Shown here piece by piece: positions 35,990-48,400 of a DNA stretch of 64,000 nt. The DNA is from Asterochloris sp. CNOR1. Taxonomy: Eukaryota > Chlorophyta > Trebouxiophyceae > Trebouxiales > Trebouxiaceae. A program made the translations under genes and the position numbers. Each line of letters starts with the position of its first letter. Position 1 is the first letter of the stretch. The notes below the pieces were generated by a model that saw only the letters and a list, made by a program, of their open reading frames with translations, was not told the origin of the DNA and did not search any database. The stretch spans positions 2,976,001 to 3,040,000 of the forward strand of contig OZ017746.1 of assembly GCA_963969365.1 (NCBI GenBank), given 5' to 3'.

Positions 35990-37318
35990 CTACCACATAT
36001 TATACGGGTCGCCGCGGATACGGCGGGCCAGCTGCATGTCCTTCTGCATGATGGTGATACGCTTGGCATGGATGGCACACAGCTGGGTATCCTCCATGAT
36101 CCCAACCTGCAGGCATCCAACCAGCATGCTTGCGCAATTGAAGGAACTGTAGAATTGAAGCTGCGTTACTGACGCCAGTCTGTGTGTCTCCTGCCGCGCC
36201 AGCTTGAACACAACTGGGCAAGCCAGCGATGACTCTCAGGCTCAGCAAGTGCGACAGGCACCCAAGCAATACCTAACAGGCTGCAAGCCTGCCTGTCCCA
36301 TGAGTTGCCAGAATCAGTGCACATGCCTCGCTGATGCAACTGTTTAAAGCAAACGCACCAGGTATGCCTCAGCTGCCTCCTGCAAGGCCTCAACTGCCCT
36401 GCGCTGCCAGCGTGGGCTCTCAGGTGTCAAGCGTGCAGTGATCTCACGAACCAGGCGTGAAAAGGGGAGCTTGGGGATGAGCTGATTTGTGCTGCGCTGG
36501 AATTTCCTGCAGGAAAGGATGCAGTGAGCACACATTCTGCAGCATGGGTATGAGCCAGTCAGGGCTGAAGGCTGCCATATCAGCCTTGCACGGCAGAGCA
36601 TGCCAACAAGCAAAGAGCGAGGGCCACAAAGCAGCATTCTACAGTAACACACACCAGATCAGGCGGCTGCACCAGGCAAAGCACAGCACACATCTACAGC
36701 AACTGGCTGCCCCTCACTCAGCACTTGCAGCTCAGCGTGCAATTGCTTGACAGCAGCACCTGCCAATCTCACCTGATCTGCTTGAGCGCCAAGGCTCCTG
36801 GCTTGTGACGGTGCGCCTTCCTTTTCCTGGCTTGTTTCTGCAGAGCAATGCTTGTGTCACAAGGGGTGATGTTGACCAGCAAGAGCACAACTTCAGGTGT
36901 GAGCATGCATCATGGTGCTGCTGGATGTGAAAGGCAGCGCAGCACAAGGTTGTCGCAAGGCCAGAATTCTGGCAAGTTGTTTCAGCAAGGCAGGGCATTT
37001 CATGGTCAGAGAAGGCACGATGTGATAAAGGCCCTGTCGTCCACCTTGGCAATCTACACCCAGCTGGTCTGCTCCTGCTTCAGGATGCAAACGATTCCGG
37101 CCCCAGGCAGAACACAGCACACCTGTGGATCGCCCTCCGTCTTGATCTTGGAAGGGCGTAACAGGAGCTGCTTGCGCATCTGCAGTGCAAGGCACATCAA
37201 GAACCACCGGGTAGCTGCCTTGGAGCACAGTGCCAGTGACGTGCGATTGACATGCAGTATGCATGCTAGCGCTCACTGGAGTGGTCGATTTCCGCGCAGT
37301 CTTCTTCAGGCGCACCAT
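35990..37318 (-). CDS. divergent histone H3, probable centromeric CenH3
   Basis: Five exons join perfectly in phase: 37318-37277, 37179-37123, 36837-36773, 36506-36359 and 36106-35990, giving 142 residues. The N-terminus [14 protein letters not shown] resembles canonical H3, but the tail then diverges and lacks the second ARKS motif. The alpha-N region is [12 protein letters not shown] then KFQRST. The fold core runs to [26 protein letters not shown] and ARRIRG. CenH3 features: loop 1 ([15 protein letters not shown]) is one residue longer than in H3, Trp replaces the H3 Phe at F84, and the C-terminus is DPYNMW. A poly-intron gene is also unlike replication-dependent H3 genes, which are usually intronless. 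It would mark centromeric nucleosomes. The alternative is another H3 variant. Divergent from the ELMO gene. Confidence 0.85.
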
Positions 37319-37670
37319 CTTCGGCTGCTCCAAAGCACGCCTGCAAGGGGGCACGCCTTGCAGCTGTTTGCGCCATGAGCTGCTGCAGTGCTTGAGGCTG
37401 CAACCCGGGGCAAACCCCACCCGGTAGGCAGGCAGGCACTTGAAAGCCCTTGCTGCGCGAGAAGAACCCGCAAGGCAGTTGCTTGCTGCGTTCGAAGAAA
37501 GTCACCTCAGATCAGCTCGGTCTTCTGTCCGATGTAGACCCCACGCCGCTGCGCTCAGGCCGGTCTTTTTATGGCGCTCACGCAGCAACAGAGCAATTTG
37601 CAAGACGCATACATAGGTCAGTCTAATGACCTATCTGACACCGGCTCTGCAGGGTTCATGCAGGGCCGCA
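37319..37670. promoter_or_regulatory. divergent promoter region, CenH3 (-) and ELMO protein (+)
   Basis: 352 bp between the start codons at 37318 and 37671. An open frame in phase with CenH3 continues upstream to 37420, but homology places the H3 start at 37318. I see no clear TATA box or other named element. Confidence 0.45.
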
Positions 37671-40600
37671 ATGCAGACTTCAGGACACCAGCCACCTGCC
37701 GCTATTGGCAGCTTGACTTACCAGGATGATTCAGATGAGGAGCCTTCTGGGTTGGGCAAGCTGGAGGCATTCTTGCATGCTCCCAGCTACTCAGGAATTG
37801 CAGAGTTGTCCAGGGCCAGCTCCCAGTCTGATTTTGCATTGGAGATGGATGACGCAGGTCAGCTGCCATTGTGGTGGGGCCATTTATATCGTGCTGATAA
37901 GCAGGGCATGTCAACTCCATTGCCATCTGCAGGAGCGGGGCTCACTGCAAATCCCTGCTGCCTTGCTGTGCAGCAACCAGCAGCCCAGAAAAGCGCCCTG
38001 CCGGCACCAGCAGCACTTCGCCAGCCCGCGCGAGGAATGGTGCAGCATCAGGGGGGCCCAGCAGTGCTGCCCCTGTCCTGCTGTTTGAAGGCAAGGGCAT
38101 GCCTGCCAGGAGTGCAGCTGCGGAGCACTCTGAGGATGCAGAGTTCGACTATGCGTTCTCTGGTGGGAAGCGTGAGGTGAGCCGCGGGGGAGAGGTCCTG
38201 CGAGGCACCAGGACAGGATGTGCCGTGGTGTGCGTGCAGTGCCTGCTGTTCTTCCACAGCAGCTCCTATGCATGTAGTTGTGGGGCAGGCCTGTCGCAGC
38301 TTCTGACATTGTAAACCAGCATTTAGTGTGAGTGAACCAGACTCACACAGCAAACCTGCTCCTCAGACGTTGGGCTGCAGAATCGACTGCGCTGTCCCTT
38401 CCATGTCAGGGTCATGCCTCAAATTGGGGCCGCCCCACCCTGCTGCCCCCATCCTGCTGCTGGGCGACAGACACACTTGGTTGTCGTACCCAGGGCTGTG
38501 CTGCTCCACCCTGCTGGGTGCCGCTCAAGGCAGGATGCCACTGCAGGTCTTTGCCCTCGCACAAGGCCATGCAGGGTGCTGGCAGCTTGGCAGTGTGTCC
38601 ACCAGTCCCAGGCTGTGCAGGGGTCACTGTTGAGGGTAGAGGCTGGCCTGCAGGCTGCTGGCACACGGCACCTGTTCCGCCCAGCAGACGCACCCGCGCA
38701 CCTCATCACGGATGTGAAGCACGCGGTGCTGGACAGCTTTGCAGAGGGGCCTGAGGAAGAGGAGGAGGGGGAGGGGGAGGAGGGGCAGTCTGGAGAAGCT
38801 GCCGCCCCTGCTGCTATGGCCAGGGCGCGGCAGGCAGCTGGCGCGGACACTGCTATGGCAGGCAAGGCACGACTGTTGCAGCCTGTGGACCTGAGGCGCT
38901 CAGAGCTGGGGGAGCAACAACCGACTCCAACACCTGCTGGACTGGGGTGGCCCCCGCCAATCCCGCAACCGCTGCAGGGCGCAGCCTTGCTCTCCCTGCA
39001 GCCCCAGAGGCAGGAGCCTGGCCCTGCTGTAGATGTACAGGGCAATGGCCTCAGCTTTGATGAGAGCCCTGGCCGTCAGCTGCAGTCGCAGCCTCCCATC
39101 CTGGGGCCCAGGCCGGCAGTTGCGGCAGAGCCGCCACTGGTTGCAGCGCTACCCAAGCCCCAGACAGCACTTCTGTCATCTGGTGCGGTGCTGGAGCCCA
39201 GGTCTGGCCCAGCAGCTGCAGCAGAGATCTCCCTGGACTTCAGCACTGCTGACGAGCAGGAGACGCTACAGCATGCCCACACGTGGGCAACAGCCACCAC
39301 CGGGGACGGCCGTCGGACGAAGGACACAGTTGTGGTGCGCGGTGGCTTCACAGAGGGCACTGAGGGACGCCAGACAGCGGATATGGTGAGCCTGATTACC
39401 CCACATCCCTGTGACGCCGGCTCGGCTCCTGTTAGAGCAGCTGCAGTCGCACCTCGAACCCCCCATTGCTCTTCCTCACAGCCATCAAAGCATTCTATAG
39501 CCACCTGCTCAGAGCGGACATGAACGTGTGTCACTCCTGGACCACCATCACCGGTGTTATTTTTTTCAAGCAGCATGTTTATTGAAGTACAGCTCCCAGC
39601 CTGTGCAGGCATGCCAGGCTGCCCTCCATGAATGCAATGCCTGAGCTTGATACCTGCACTTGCCCATCCTTCCCACAAATGCGGTTGTGCACCCACGCAG
39701 GTGCTTATCTCGCCTGAGGACCAGAGGCTGGCAGAGGAGGCAGAGGAGTGGGAGGCAGCCAACACGCGGCGGCTGCAGGCGCTGACCTCCCTAGCGCCCG
39801 TGCCCAGCATCCAGCACCGCCAGGTGTGTGCCTGCAGTAGGCAGGCGCTGGGCCTAAGCGGCCCATGTTCCGGCACCAAGTCCTGCCAGGCAAGGGGGCA
39901 AACAATGCCAGCAGGCAGCAAGTTGGACGCCGGCAAGCACGTGATGTGCAACCTGCAGCATGTGGGCTGTTGGCTGATGCTGGTGGACCACTTGAACACC
40001 CAGTCACAGCACCGGTCGTAACTTAATGGAGTTGCATGGCTTCACAGACTGCATGCCTGGCCTTGAGCGCTCCCTGGCAAACTGCCTCCATGCTGCCCCC
40101 TTGTAGATTGGGGAAGAGCAGGCTTGACTCGTTGTTCGATGGGCCAAATATGGGGCTGCAAGCGTGGCCTCAAAGGTTTTCTGGCCCACTGTGTGCTGCC
40201 CAGGTGCAGGTCACATATGAGGAGGCGCTGACCTACTTCATGGGCCTGGGTCTGAGCCACTTGCGCAGGGGCCTGCCCAAGCGGCAGAAGCGCAGCATGC
40301 TCAGCATGTGCTGTGGCCAACCCCAGGTGGGCTGGCGTGTGTGTTGCAGGCTCCACCAGCAGGCTGCTGTCTAGGTCCGCATGCAGCCTGCTGATTGACA
40401 TGGCTCCAGCTGCAGGGCAACCCCTGCAGACCTCACGGGCAGGGGTTAGCCTGCAGGAGTGCCCGTTTGCGACCTGCGGCTGTGTCACGTGCTTGCCTCA
40501 TGACTCCCTGGTGCAGGGTGATGTGCATGGGCTCATGCATTTGCCTCAAGTTCCCGCACAGCCCAGCCGCGAGGCTACACTGGGGCTTGTGCAGGGACCA

Positions 40601-41734
40601 CAGGGGTGTTGGTGCTCTGCAGGTCAGCAGCGACCTGGTGGAGGAGCAAGTGCAACTGCAGTGCCTGGCCAAGCTGCAGTTTGACGACAGCAATGCCATG
40701 CACCTGCACCTGCTGCAGTCGCTGCACTGCGCCTGGACTGGCGAGACACGGCCGCGTGCAAGGTGGGGGCCTCATGGTGCCTTGTCACTCCTTGCAGCCC
40801 AGAGGCTGGACTTGGGAGCTCTGGCCTTCCTCTTAGGACACATGAGCCTGTACATGACGGTGCCTGGGCGCTCCTTGCATGGGCATCTGTCATCTGCCAT
40901 GTGGCGATCGGCTGTTGGCGGCTTGCCTCAGCTGCATAAGAAGCAGCCAGCAACCTTATCGCAGTAGACTGGGAGCTCTCTCCCTGCAGCCCTCTGCTGC
41001 TGTGCACTGCTCAAGCGCTGTCGCACATGCAGGCAGCCTGTGTGTGCCAGCAGCACTCTTCGATTTATAGAAGTGTCGTGCGGCTAGCTGCTGCTGCCAT
41101 CACTCTCTATGCAAGACGTGCAGGTATGGCGAGCACTGGGCCTTGCTGGGCTTTCAGGGTTCAGACCCTGCCACAGACCTCCGAGGGGCAGGCATGCTGG
41201 GCTTGCTGCACCTCCTCTGCCTGGGGACGCACAACAGGGAGGATGCAGCAGCCCTCTACAGGTAGGGCTATTGCAGAGCTGCTGGGGCCTTAATACCTTA
41301 GTGCAACAATGCCGTGATGCTGTGTACCAGTCTTGCCCGTATTCCTGCTAACTTGCTGTTGCACACTCTCACGTTCACTGCAGTCTTGTGCACGACCAGG
41401 TTTGGACCTGAGACCTCTGCTTGACTGCAGGCTGTCTTTGGATGAGGTACAGGAGTTCCCGCTGGCCATTGTGGGCATGAACATAACCAAGTGGGTGCTG
41501 CAAGTCTTGCAGCAGGGAAAGCTTGATGCCACCGCAGCCAGGGAAGGGTCAGTGGCCGTAGCTGCAGATCAGTTTATGATTGGCTGCTGGCACCTGATGT
41601 ACAGTAAGTGGAAGGCATCTCATGGCACCATGACAGAGGCTGGGTATCTGATGAAGGCCATCGAGAAGCAGGCCACCTCAGATGTAAGAGCCACTCTGCA
41701 CTACTGCACTACATCTTTGACAGCTCAGCACTGA
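37671..41734 (+). CDS. ELMO-domain protein with long disordered N-terminus
   Basis: ELMO-domain proteins of the ELMOD type act as GAPs for Arf/Arl GTPases in membrane traffic. The start at 37671 gives [20 protein letters not shown]; exon 1 ends near 37857. Next exons: about 37930-38176 (ends [15 protein letters not shown]) and about 38650-39387, a long Pro/Ala/Gln-rich exon with an acidic run near 38750-38790. Then 39702-39822 (helical, [19 protein letters not shown]), 40205-40326, 40625-40760, 41123-41265 and 41431-41690. The ELMO core is clear: [48 protein letters not shown] and [10 protein letters not shown]. The conserved Arg of the GAP motif is present in ATDLRG. The C-terminal end is provisional: the last exon may read through to the stop at 41734 or splice further. 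No EF-hand or PH domain was seen. Confidence 0.83.
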
Positions 41735-42335
41735 AGCATCCCGGAATGACCTCCAGCAACATTGAAGTCCCGAACTGAGTCAGAATTATATTGAGGGTGC
41801 ACCCTGCTATTACCCCTTGCCTTATCAAACAGCTGGCCCTAATGACACAGTATTCCTGAAGTAACAGCCCAATGTCATTAAATCATGTCTCTAACAATGC
41901 AAAACTTTCAGAATCATGAACAGCAGCTGCTTGCGAGTGTCAGGCAGCAAGAGGGCGCCTCATGCAATGCATTGATGGCCCAAGCCATGCAGGTGACAGA
42001 GGGGACCTAGCGTGATGCACTGGGGCTGCGGTCCCTGGATGGTGAGCGGCCCCTGGAGGGTGTGCGTGAGGGCCGCCTCAGGAATCTGGTCCAGCCGAAG
42101 AACTTGCTACACGCAAAGGAAATCAGCCCATCAATGAAATTTGAAAGATGTCAGACGACATACCCCGGGGGGAATGTGTGTCACTGCCAGCACACTGTGC
42201 AGCCCTGCACTGCTCAGGATGCACAGCACAAGCAGCGGCACCAACCAGAGGAGCAGGGCAGTAGCACAGCCCAACGAATAGCCAGCCAGCACAGCAGCAG
42301 CAGCCATGCGAGCATGCAGCAGAGAGCACGGCTCA
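41735..42335. other. intergenic region between convergent genes, nothing assigned
   Basis: This holds the 3' flanks of the ELMO and RRM genes and is AT-richer in its first half. A minus-strand open frame with a hydrophobic stretch at 42131-42330 is an out-of-frame continuation past the RRM stop and is not called. Confidence 0.5.
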
Positions 42336-43169
42336 CTAGTCTGACTGATTGGCCCAGTCCACTGTCCAGCGCCTGCCGTCCACCTTGAGCTGGTCCAGCT
42401 TGCGGTAAGCATACTCTGCATCTGCGGAGCTGCAGTGCACACATTGGGACAGGTCAGCATTGCTGGGCATAGCACGCTATGAGCAGCAAGGCATACGCCC
42501 TCACCCTCCACAGAGGTGCGGAACACGGCAGCTGGCAAGGGGTGCACCAGAATGGAGTAAGGGCTGCACAGGATCCAGGCAGCGCAGCAATGACCCTCTG
42601 CCCCTTGACATGGCAGTGCAGCCCCTGTTGGTCTCACTCAGCCCCCAACATGCGTCTGGTGGCGTCGGTGGATCCTCAGGGAGGTGGCACGTGGTGAAGC
42701 GCTCTGCAGCATGTCAGCAGGCCTGGTGCAAGGGGCCGGCCATGGAAGCAGGTTGCTGTGGTGGCTGACGCACAGCAGGGCTGTCCTTGAAGCAGAGCAA
42801 GGCAGGTAGGTGTCTTACCGCAGACAACTTGAGCAAAGTAGCAGGGCTCAGAAAGACACAACATCAAGTGTCAACGGCACTCCCTGACACGGCTGCACTG
42901 GTCGACATCCTCAGGGCAGCTACTCACTGCTTCATCTCCACCAGCGCACTCCGTGAGGGCGCATGCCTCTCAACCTCCATCACAGGGCCTGCCATGTCCT
43001 CAAACTTCCGCCTGAAGGGGCACAGCAGCGTCAGGCGCAGGACGGCCTGAAGGGAGACATGACTGCCCGGACAGGCACTTTTCCAGACAGCTTCCAGGAG
43101 GCCTCACTTGATGTCTGCGCTGCGTGTGACGCTGCTGAGGCCCTCGATGAGTACACAGTACTTGGACAT
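42336..43169 (-). CDS. small single-RRM RNA-binding protein (96 residues)
   Basis: Four exons join with exact phase: 43169-43108, 43011-42928, 42563-42505 and 42421-42336, ending at a TAG. The start MSKYCVLIEGLSSVTRSADI is an RRM beta-1 strand with the RNP2-like YCVLIEGL. Next come KFEDMAGPVMEVE (alpha-1 to beta-2), a beta-3 region (AAVFRTSVEDAEYAYRKLDQ, then alpha-2) and beta-4 (KVDGRRWTVDWANQ). The layout resembles the first RRM of SR splicing factors, but there is no RS tail. The RNP1 strand is poor and carries an insertion (SRSALVEMKHPYSILVHPLP), so RNA binding may be weak, or exon 3 may be alternative. Skipping exon 3 breaks the frame. Function beyond the fold is unknown. Confidence 0.78.
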
Positions 43170-43359
43170 GCTGGCTTGCTTATGGGATAGGTTCTTCTGA
43201 GTTTGAATGTATTGCAGTTACGTGAAGGTGCTGCAGGTGGGGGAAGTGTGGTGCTGGATGGTGGAGCCGCTGAACTGTATTGGTGGTTGTTGAGCCGCTT
43301 TTTGTGATGCTTACTTTTCAACAGAGGCCTATGCGACACGAACAGCACACTTGCCCAGC

Positions 43360-45376
43360 ATGGCCCCCAAGCTGCAACTGCAGCTGCCCCGTGGCCAGCA
43401 AAGGCTGCAGCAGATCCCACGAGTTCGCATGTGTGAGGAGGCCTGGGGCTCGGAAGCTGAGGAATCACAAGGTGCCTAGCCAGATCTACAACAGCCAGAT
43501 GCTCTTATAGCTTTCCTTATGCGTCATCTGCATGCAGAGGGAACAGGAACCACATTGCCAGCACCTGCCAAGACTCCCGCTGTCCTGCTCCACGAGCAGC
43601 AGCTGAGGGAGCGCCAGCAGCAGGCTGATAAAGCAGACAAGCGGCCTACTTTAGGGCCCCTCCCTTTGCAGGCTCTGTGCCTCAGTGAGTTGGCCTGCAC
43701 TGCCACGCCTGCAGAGCTGTGGAACTCATGGCAGCATGGTGTCTGCTGACAAATGATTCCAAGGTTGTCAGGACCTCACGGCTGTACAGGTTGCCTGTCA
43801 GAGTACTTGGAGGAGCTCCTGGACTGTGGCCATGAGGTGCTGCAGTATGTCCCTGCCCACAGCAAGGCTGTGCTGGCAGCGGTGGCCAAGCGTAAGGTGG
43901 GAGCCCTGCACCCTTGACAAGCCAAGCCCCCAGCACACAAGCCCAGGACGCTTTAGAGCTGCACTTACTATTCTGGGCTCAGAGCCGCCCCTTTCAGGAG
44001 CCTGGCAAGCAGGCTTGAGGATGCTTCCAGGCCATTGACTCGCCTTTCTAGTGTCGTGAACTTTGAAGAATTGCCTGCTGTGGCCAGCTTGCTCACTCAA
44101 GCCTAAGAAGGTCCCAAGGTGTTGGCAGCCTGCAAGCTCTGATGCCCTGACATTGCATGCACCTACCATCATCAACTTGACACAGCAGCATTAGTGTGCA
44201 CAGTGCTCTGCATGCTGCAGGGCTTTCTGGCAGACGAGACCCTGCCCCTGCTGCTAGCCTCCATTTGCCGCAACAGTATGAGACTCCCCTGTGCTATGCC
44301 TGTTGCGGACGCCGATGGGTGATGAGACGCTGCACATGCTGTTGCCCCCTTCCATGTAGAACAGGCCACTGTGCATGCAGTTCCTCACTTACCGGTGATG
44401 AGTTGAACCATTATACGCGGTGTCCTGCATGTTGCAGGGGCTGATGGATGATGAGGCGCTGCGCATGCTGGCAGATGAGGACTGGGTGGTGCTGGACCTG
44501 GCTGGCTGCAGCAACATCACTGCTGCAGGGCTGGCGGCAGTGCTGCCCATGCTCGGCAATGTGGCCGCTGTCGACCTGACTGCATGTGGCGGCGTCAGGG
44601 CTGCCACCCTGCGGCTGCTGGCGGCTTCATGCCCGGCAGTGCAAGAGCTGCGACTCGGTGAGCTGCCAAGGTCATGCCTGCTGTTGGTGCTGACTGTGCA
44701 CAATGGCCGCGCGGTGACACTATGCTGAGTATGTCTCAGCTGCTGCCTTCAGGTGCAACACAACAGAGCAACTCAGCTGGGACAATTGCCATTCCTGAGC
44801 TGCTGCCCACTTTGGCCACGCCGCTAATATCTTTGTTGCCCTCCAGCTGGGATGAGACTGAATCCAGTCTCTCATGCAGCACCGGTCAACCCCCTGACAG
44901 AAAATCACCAGCATCCAGGCCTGCCCGGTTGCAGCAGCTTCAGACGCTCATGTGGCCCTCAGCCCCCCTCAAAATTGAGCAGTTGATTCAGACCAAGTTC
45001 ACCAAGGTCGCTCTGAACCCTCCCTGGAAGAACACGCAGGCCCTGGATCAGCACCTTATAGACCAGCTCACACCGGGCTGCTTGGAGGTGCAGCAGGAGC
45101 CTGATATGGTGAGTCTCAATCTGTGCTGCTTGGAGCTACTTGCATGCTGCGTCTGGTGGGCTTTCTTGGAACTTCGGCACCTGAATGCTGCAGGAACCAG
45201 ATCAAAGTTCCTCACAACTTCCATCGCTAGCAGAACGCTTCCGAATGGCCTATATCTCCAGGTCTCAGCGCATTGCCGCAGTGATGGACAGGCAGTACAA
45301 GAGAGAGCAGCGCAGAAGGCTCAGGCAGGATACTGTGCTGCAAGCTGTTGCCAAATTCAACCAGCAGCATCGCTGA
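43360..45376 (+). CDS. leucine-rich-repeat (RNI-like) protein of unknown function
   Basis: The start at 43360 (MAPKLQLQLPRGQQRLQQIP) sits in exon 1 (to 43471), which joins in phase to a charged exon from 43538 (LLHEQQLRERQQQADKADKR). Later exons: about 43795-43896 (EYLEELLDCGHEVLQYVPAH), 44219-44275 (GFLADETLPLLLASICRNS), 44440-44660 with AMN1/F-box-type leucine-rich repeats (VVLDLAGCSNITAAGLAAVL and VAAVDLTACGGV), 44755-45108 (ends near LKIEQLIQTKFTKVALNPPW) and 45196-45376 (basic helix FRMAYISRSQRIAAVMDRQY). No F-box was seen. RNI repeats usually bind protein partners; role unknown. Several boundaries are approximate. Confidence 0.65.
44219..44480. repeat. echo of an LRR-gene exon start
   Basis: GATGATGAGGCGCTGCGCATGCTG at the real exon (about 44447) has a decayed intronic copy, GGTGATGAGACGCTGCACATG, at about 44318. 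A more distant relative at 44225 encodes LADETLPLLLA and is itself in frame. Confidence 0.5.
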
Positions 45377-45435
45377 TTGCAGACATCACCTTTTCATTGC
45401 CATTTCATCATGTCATTGACTCTCATTCCTCAGAG

Positions 45436-48400
45436 TTAGATGTCTGTTCGACTCAGCAGCTGCTCCGACAGTTGCTGCAATGCTGTGACTTTTGCAGGAA
45501 ACTTGGGATCCTGAACAGATGCTGCTGCAGATAAGGGCCTAGACATGTTTGCATTCCAGGGCAGGTTCTCATCTTGCTCGATCTCATGCGGTTGAAGGCT
45601 GGAGGTATACCTGGCCTGGCCATGCTTGGGAGAATGGGCACATGCCCCGTGCAGCTGGGCAAAGGGCACATCTGTCCTGGCCTGGAAATGGCCATGGACA
45701 GGCTCAGGATGCCACCCAGCTGCTCCCTGGTGAGCATTGGACAGATTGACGCAATGCCATGGCGAGCAGGTTGCTTCCTGCTCTGCCATTTCTGGATCCC
45801 CCTCTCTGGCAGTGACCCTGCAGCCCACTGAAGCACAGGAGGCAGCCTCCGGCGCACTGCCAGCTGGACTCAGTGGGTCTGCTCCCACTGACAGACAGCG
45901 TCTGCTACGATGAGAGGCTCGGGGAGAGCGGCGCGCCCCAGATCGGGCCTCAAAGCCCTGCCGCATGTTGTGCAGACCAACTACCGCTGATGGTCCACCA
46001 TCTGGCAGGGGAGAGCTGCTGCCTAGGCTGGGTGCCTTGGCTGTTCCCCCTGTGCCTGGCCGCCTGTTGGCCTGCTCCAGCAGCCCCTGCCGGCGCATAG
46101 CAGCCAGCAGGGCAGTGCGCTCCCGCCGCAGGCTGCACAGCTCCGCATCTTTAGAGGCCAGAGTATCCTGTACGGCAGATGTTTGTTGAGTGGGACCGCG
46201 ATGACTTGCCTGTTGTGTGAAGCATGCCTGGCAGCTGTCTGCTGGAAGTCTGTCCAGACGCCTTTGCCACTGCTATGCATCCCCAAGCATGCGCCGCTCG
46301 ATAACATGCTGCGGTAGACGCCAGCTGTCCAGCCCCACAACCACATTTTGGGGCAAGCCAAGCCGTCCTGCAGCTCCTGTGCGTGCGTTGTCCTGCTGCA
46401 TGCATATTGATGTGCAGCCCAGGCCTCTCAATGACAAAGCAGCAATCTTAATCGCGGTCCATGGAACATTTCATTCTGTGCAATGCAGGCAAGCCTCAAG
46501 AGTGTCACGTGCAAGCTACTGCACAGCTGCTGTAACATAGCATACCAGTGCCAGTCTGCAGGTTCAAGTGCCATGATCCCATCCATATTCCTGTGAACAA
46601 TTGCCCACCCTCACTGAAGGGGCAGGCAAGTAGTGAGGTGGCAAGCAGAATGACAAACCTGCAGCTCCTGGAAGCGCAGTTTGTCCTGCTTGATTCTAAC
46701 GCGGCTTAGCTGCCGCTCCAGCTGCCGTAGCTGCTGCTGGTCCCGCCCAATCTGTGCCCGCACCTCAGCCAGCCTAACCTTGAGAAGGTCAACCTCCTGC
46801 AGGTGCAAGCACCGGCAGTTTTTGCAACCTCTTAGCAGCTTAGTCCTGGAAGCTGCTGCATCTCTACCAGCCTGTCCTTCAGACCAGCAGTCTCCTGCAC
46901 CTTTGGCAGGCTTGACAAGCTCCTGGCAGCGCTGGCCTGGACAGTCTGCGCCATAGCCAGCCTGTCCTCCAGGCCAGCAACCTGCTGTAGGTGCGAGCCC
47001 CAATGTCTGGACAAGCTCTCGGCAGCAATGTCCTGGGACATGCTCCACGAGGCAACCCTGCTGAGCTGCTTCTGGCCAGCAAAGCTTTGATTGCAGAAAG
47101 AGCTGGTGCACTGAGGACAGTGACTCTGAGATGCTCACAGTCTCAGGGGCGCCTCAGTTCTTGCTCACCTCTGCGTGACAGAGCTCTGCCTGCTTCAGAG
47201 CCTCTGCATGCTCAGTCTGAGCCGTCTGCAGCTGCTCACGGAGCTGCACAGCAGTCCTGCTGCTCTGTGCTGCAGCCTCCTCCAGCTGTGTATGCCTGTG
47301 CTGCTGCTGCTCCAGACAACCCGCAGCTTGCTGGAGCGCAGCTTCATATGCTGCCTGCACACAACAAAGCGCATGCCCACTTCAGCATCTCAGTCATTTG
47401 CCATACAGTACAAAGGGCTGCATTGTGTCTGCAGTGCACTTGACATTGTGCAGGCGCTTGCAACATAGCTTGCCTGCAGCTGAGCCATGTGCTCCTGCGC
47501 CTGCTGGGCCTGCGCCTCAAGGTGAGCCCCAGCAGCCTGTAGCTGACAGGCCAGGTGCTCCACCTCCGCCTGCAGGGCCTGCTCGCGGGCCCGTGCCTCC
47601 TGCGGGGCAGCAGCTGAGCGTGCTGAGCGCAGCAATGCCACAGAAGTCTACACGCAGAGGAAAAGAAGTGGACAGTGCAAGGTCTGCAGGCCATGCCATG
47701 GCGCAGCTGATCCCAGTTGGGCCCCGCCTGGTGATGCTCGCTCTGGGAGCTACAAGCCAGATTCCGGTCGCAAGAGTGGCGGTGCCTGCAGCTGGAATCC
47801 TGGCTGCACTCACCTGCATCGCAGCTGAGAGCTGCTGCTCAGCAGCAGCCTGGTGGTCTGCCAGCTGCTGGGCATGGCCAGCCTGCAGCTGCTGTACTTG
47901 TGCCTGCACTCCCTGGGACCATTCCCGCCACTGGGCTTGTGCGCCCTCCTGCCTGGCAGCCCCCACTGCCTGCTGCACCTCATGCTCATGCTGCGCCTGA
48001 GCGGCCTGCAGGTGGCAACACGCTCCAGGAGGGAGAGTCGTGTTAAGTGGCTGACACAAGGACCACAACATGCTACTCTCGATGCCACAATGCTGTGGGC
48101 AGAGAAAGCAGTGCATGCTCTGTGGCCCAGTCCAATGCCATGGTGTTGCAAAAGGGACCGCTGCCCCTGCTCACCTGCATAGCTAGCATCTGGTCCTGCA
48201 GTCTGCTCTGCAGCACACGTCTGTCCTGCATGACGCGATCCAGCTCCAGCTGCAGCACCCCGCTGGACTGCCCCTCCAGCATGTGTGCAGTCTTTACAGG
48301 CTGCCCCTGCTTGCGGCCACCAAGCTGTGCAGCAGGGCTGCCTGCCACCGCCTCGGAGCTGTTGGCCTCCCTTGTGGGCATGTGCCCCAGCAGACTGGCT

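Noticed and set aside
38414-38640. First part of a 369-codon plus-strand open frame.
   Set aside because: Only its 3' portion (from about 38650) carries the ELMO-gene composition; the first part is most likely intron read by chance.
42131-42335. Minus-strand frame with a transmembrane-like stretch (VLAGYSLGCATALLLWLVPL).
   Set aside because: It is another frame running past the RRM gene's TAG at 42336; no start or splice evidence supports it.
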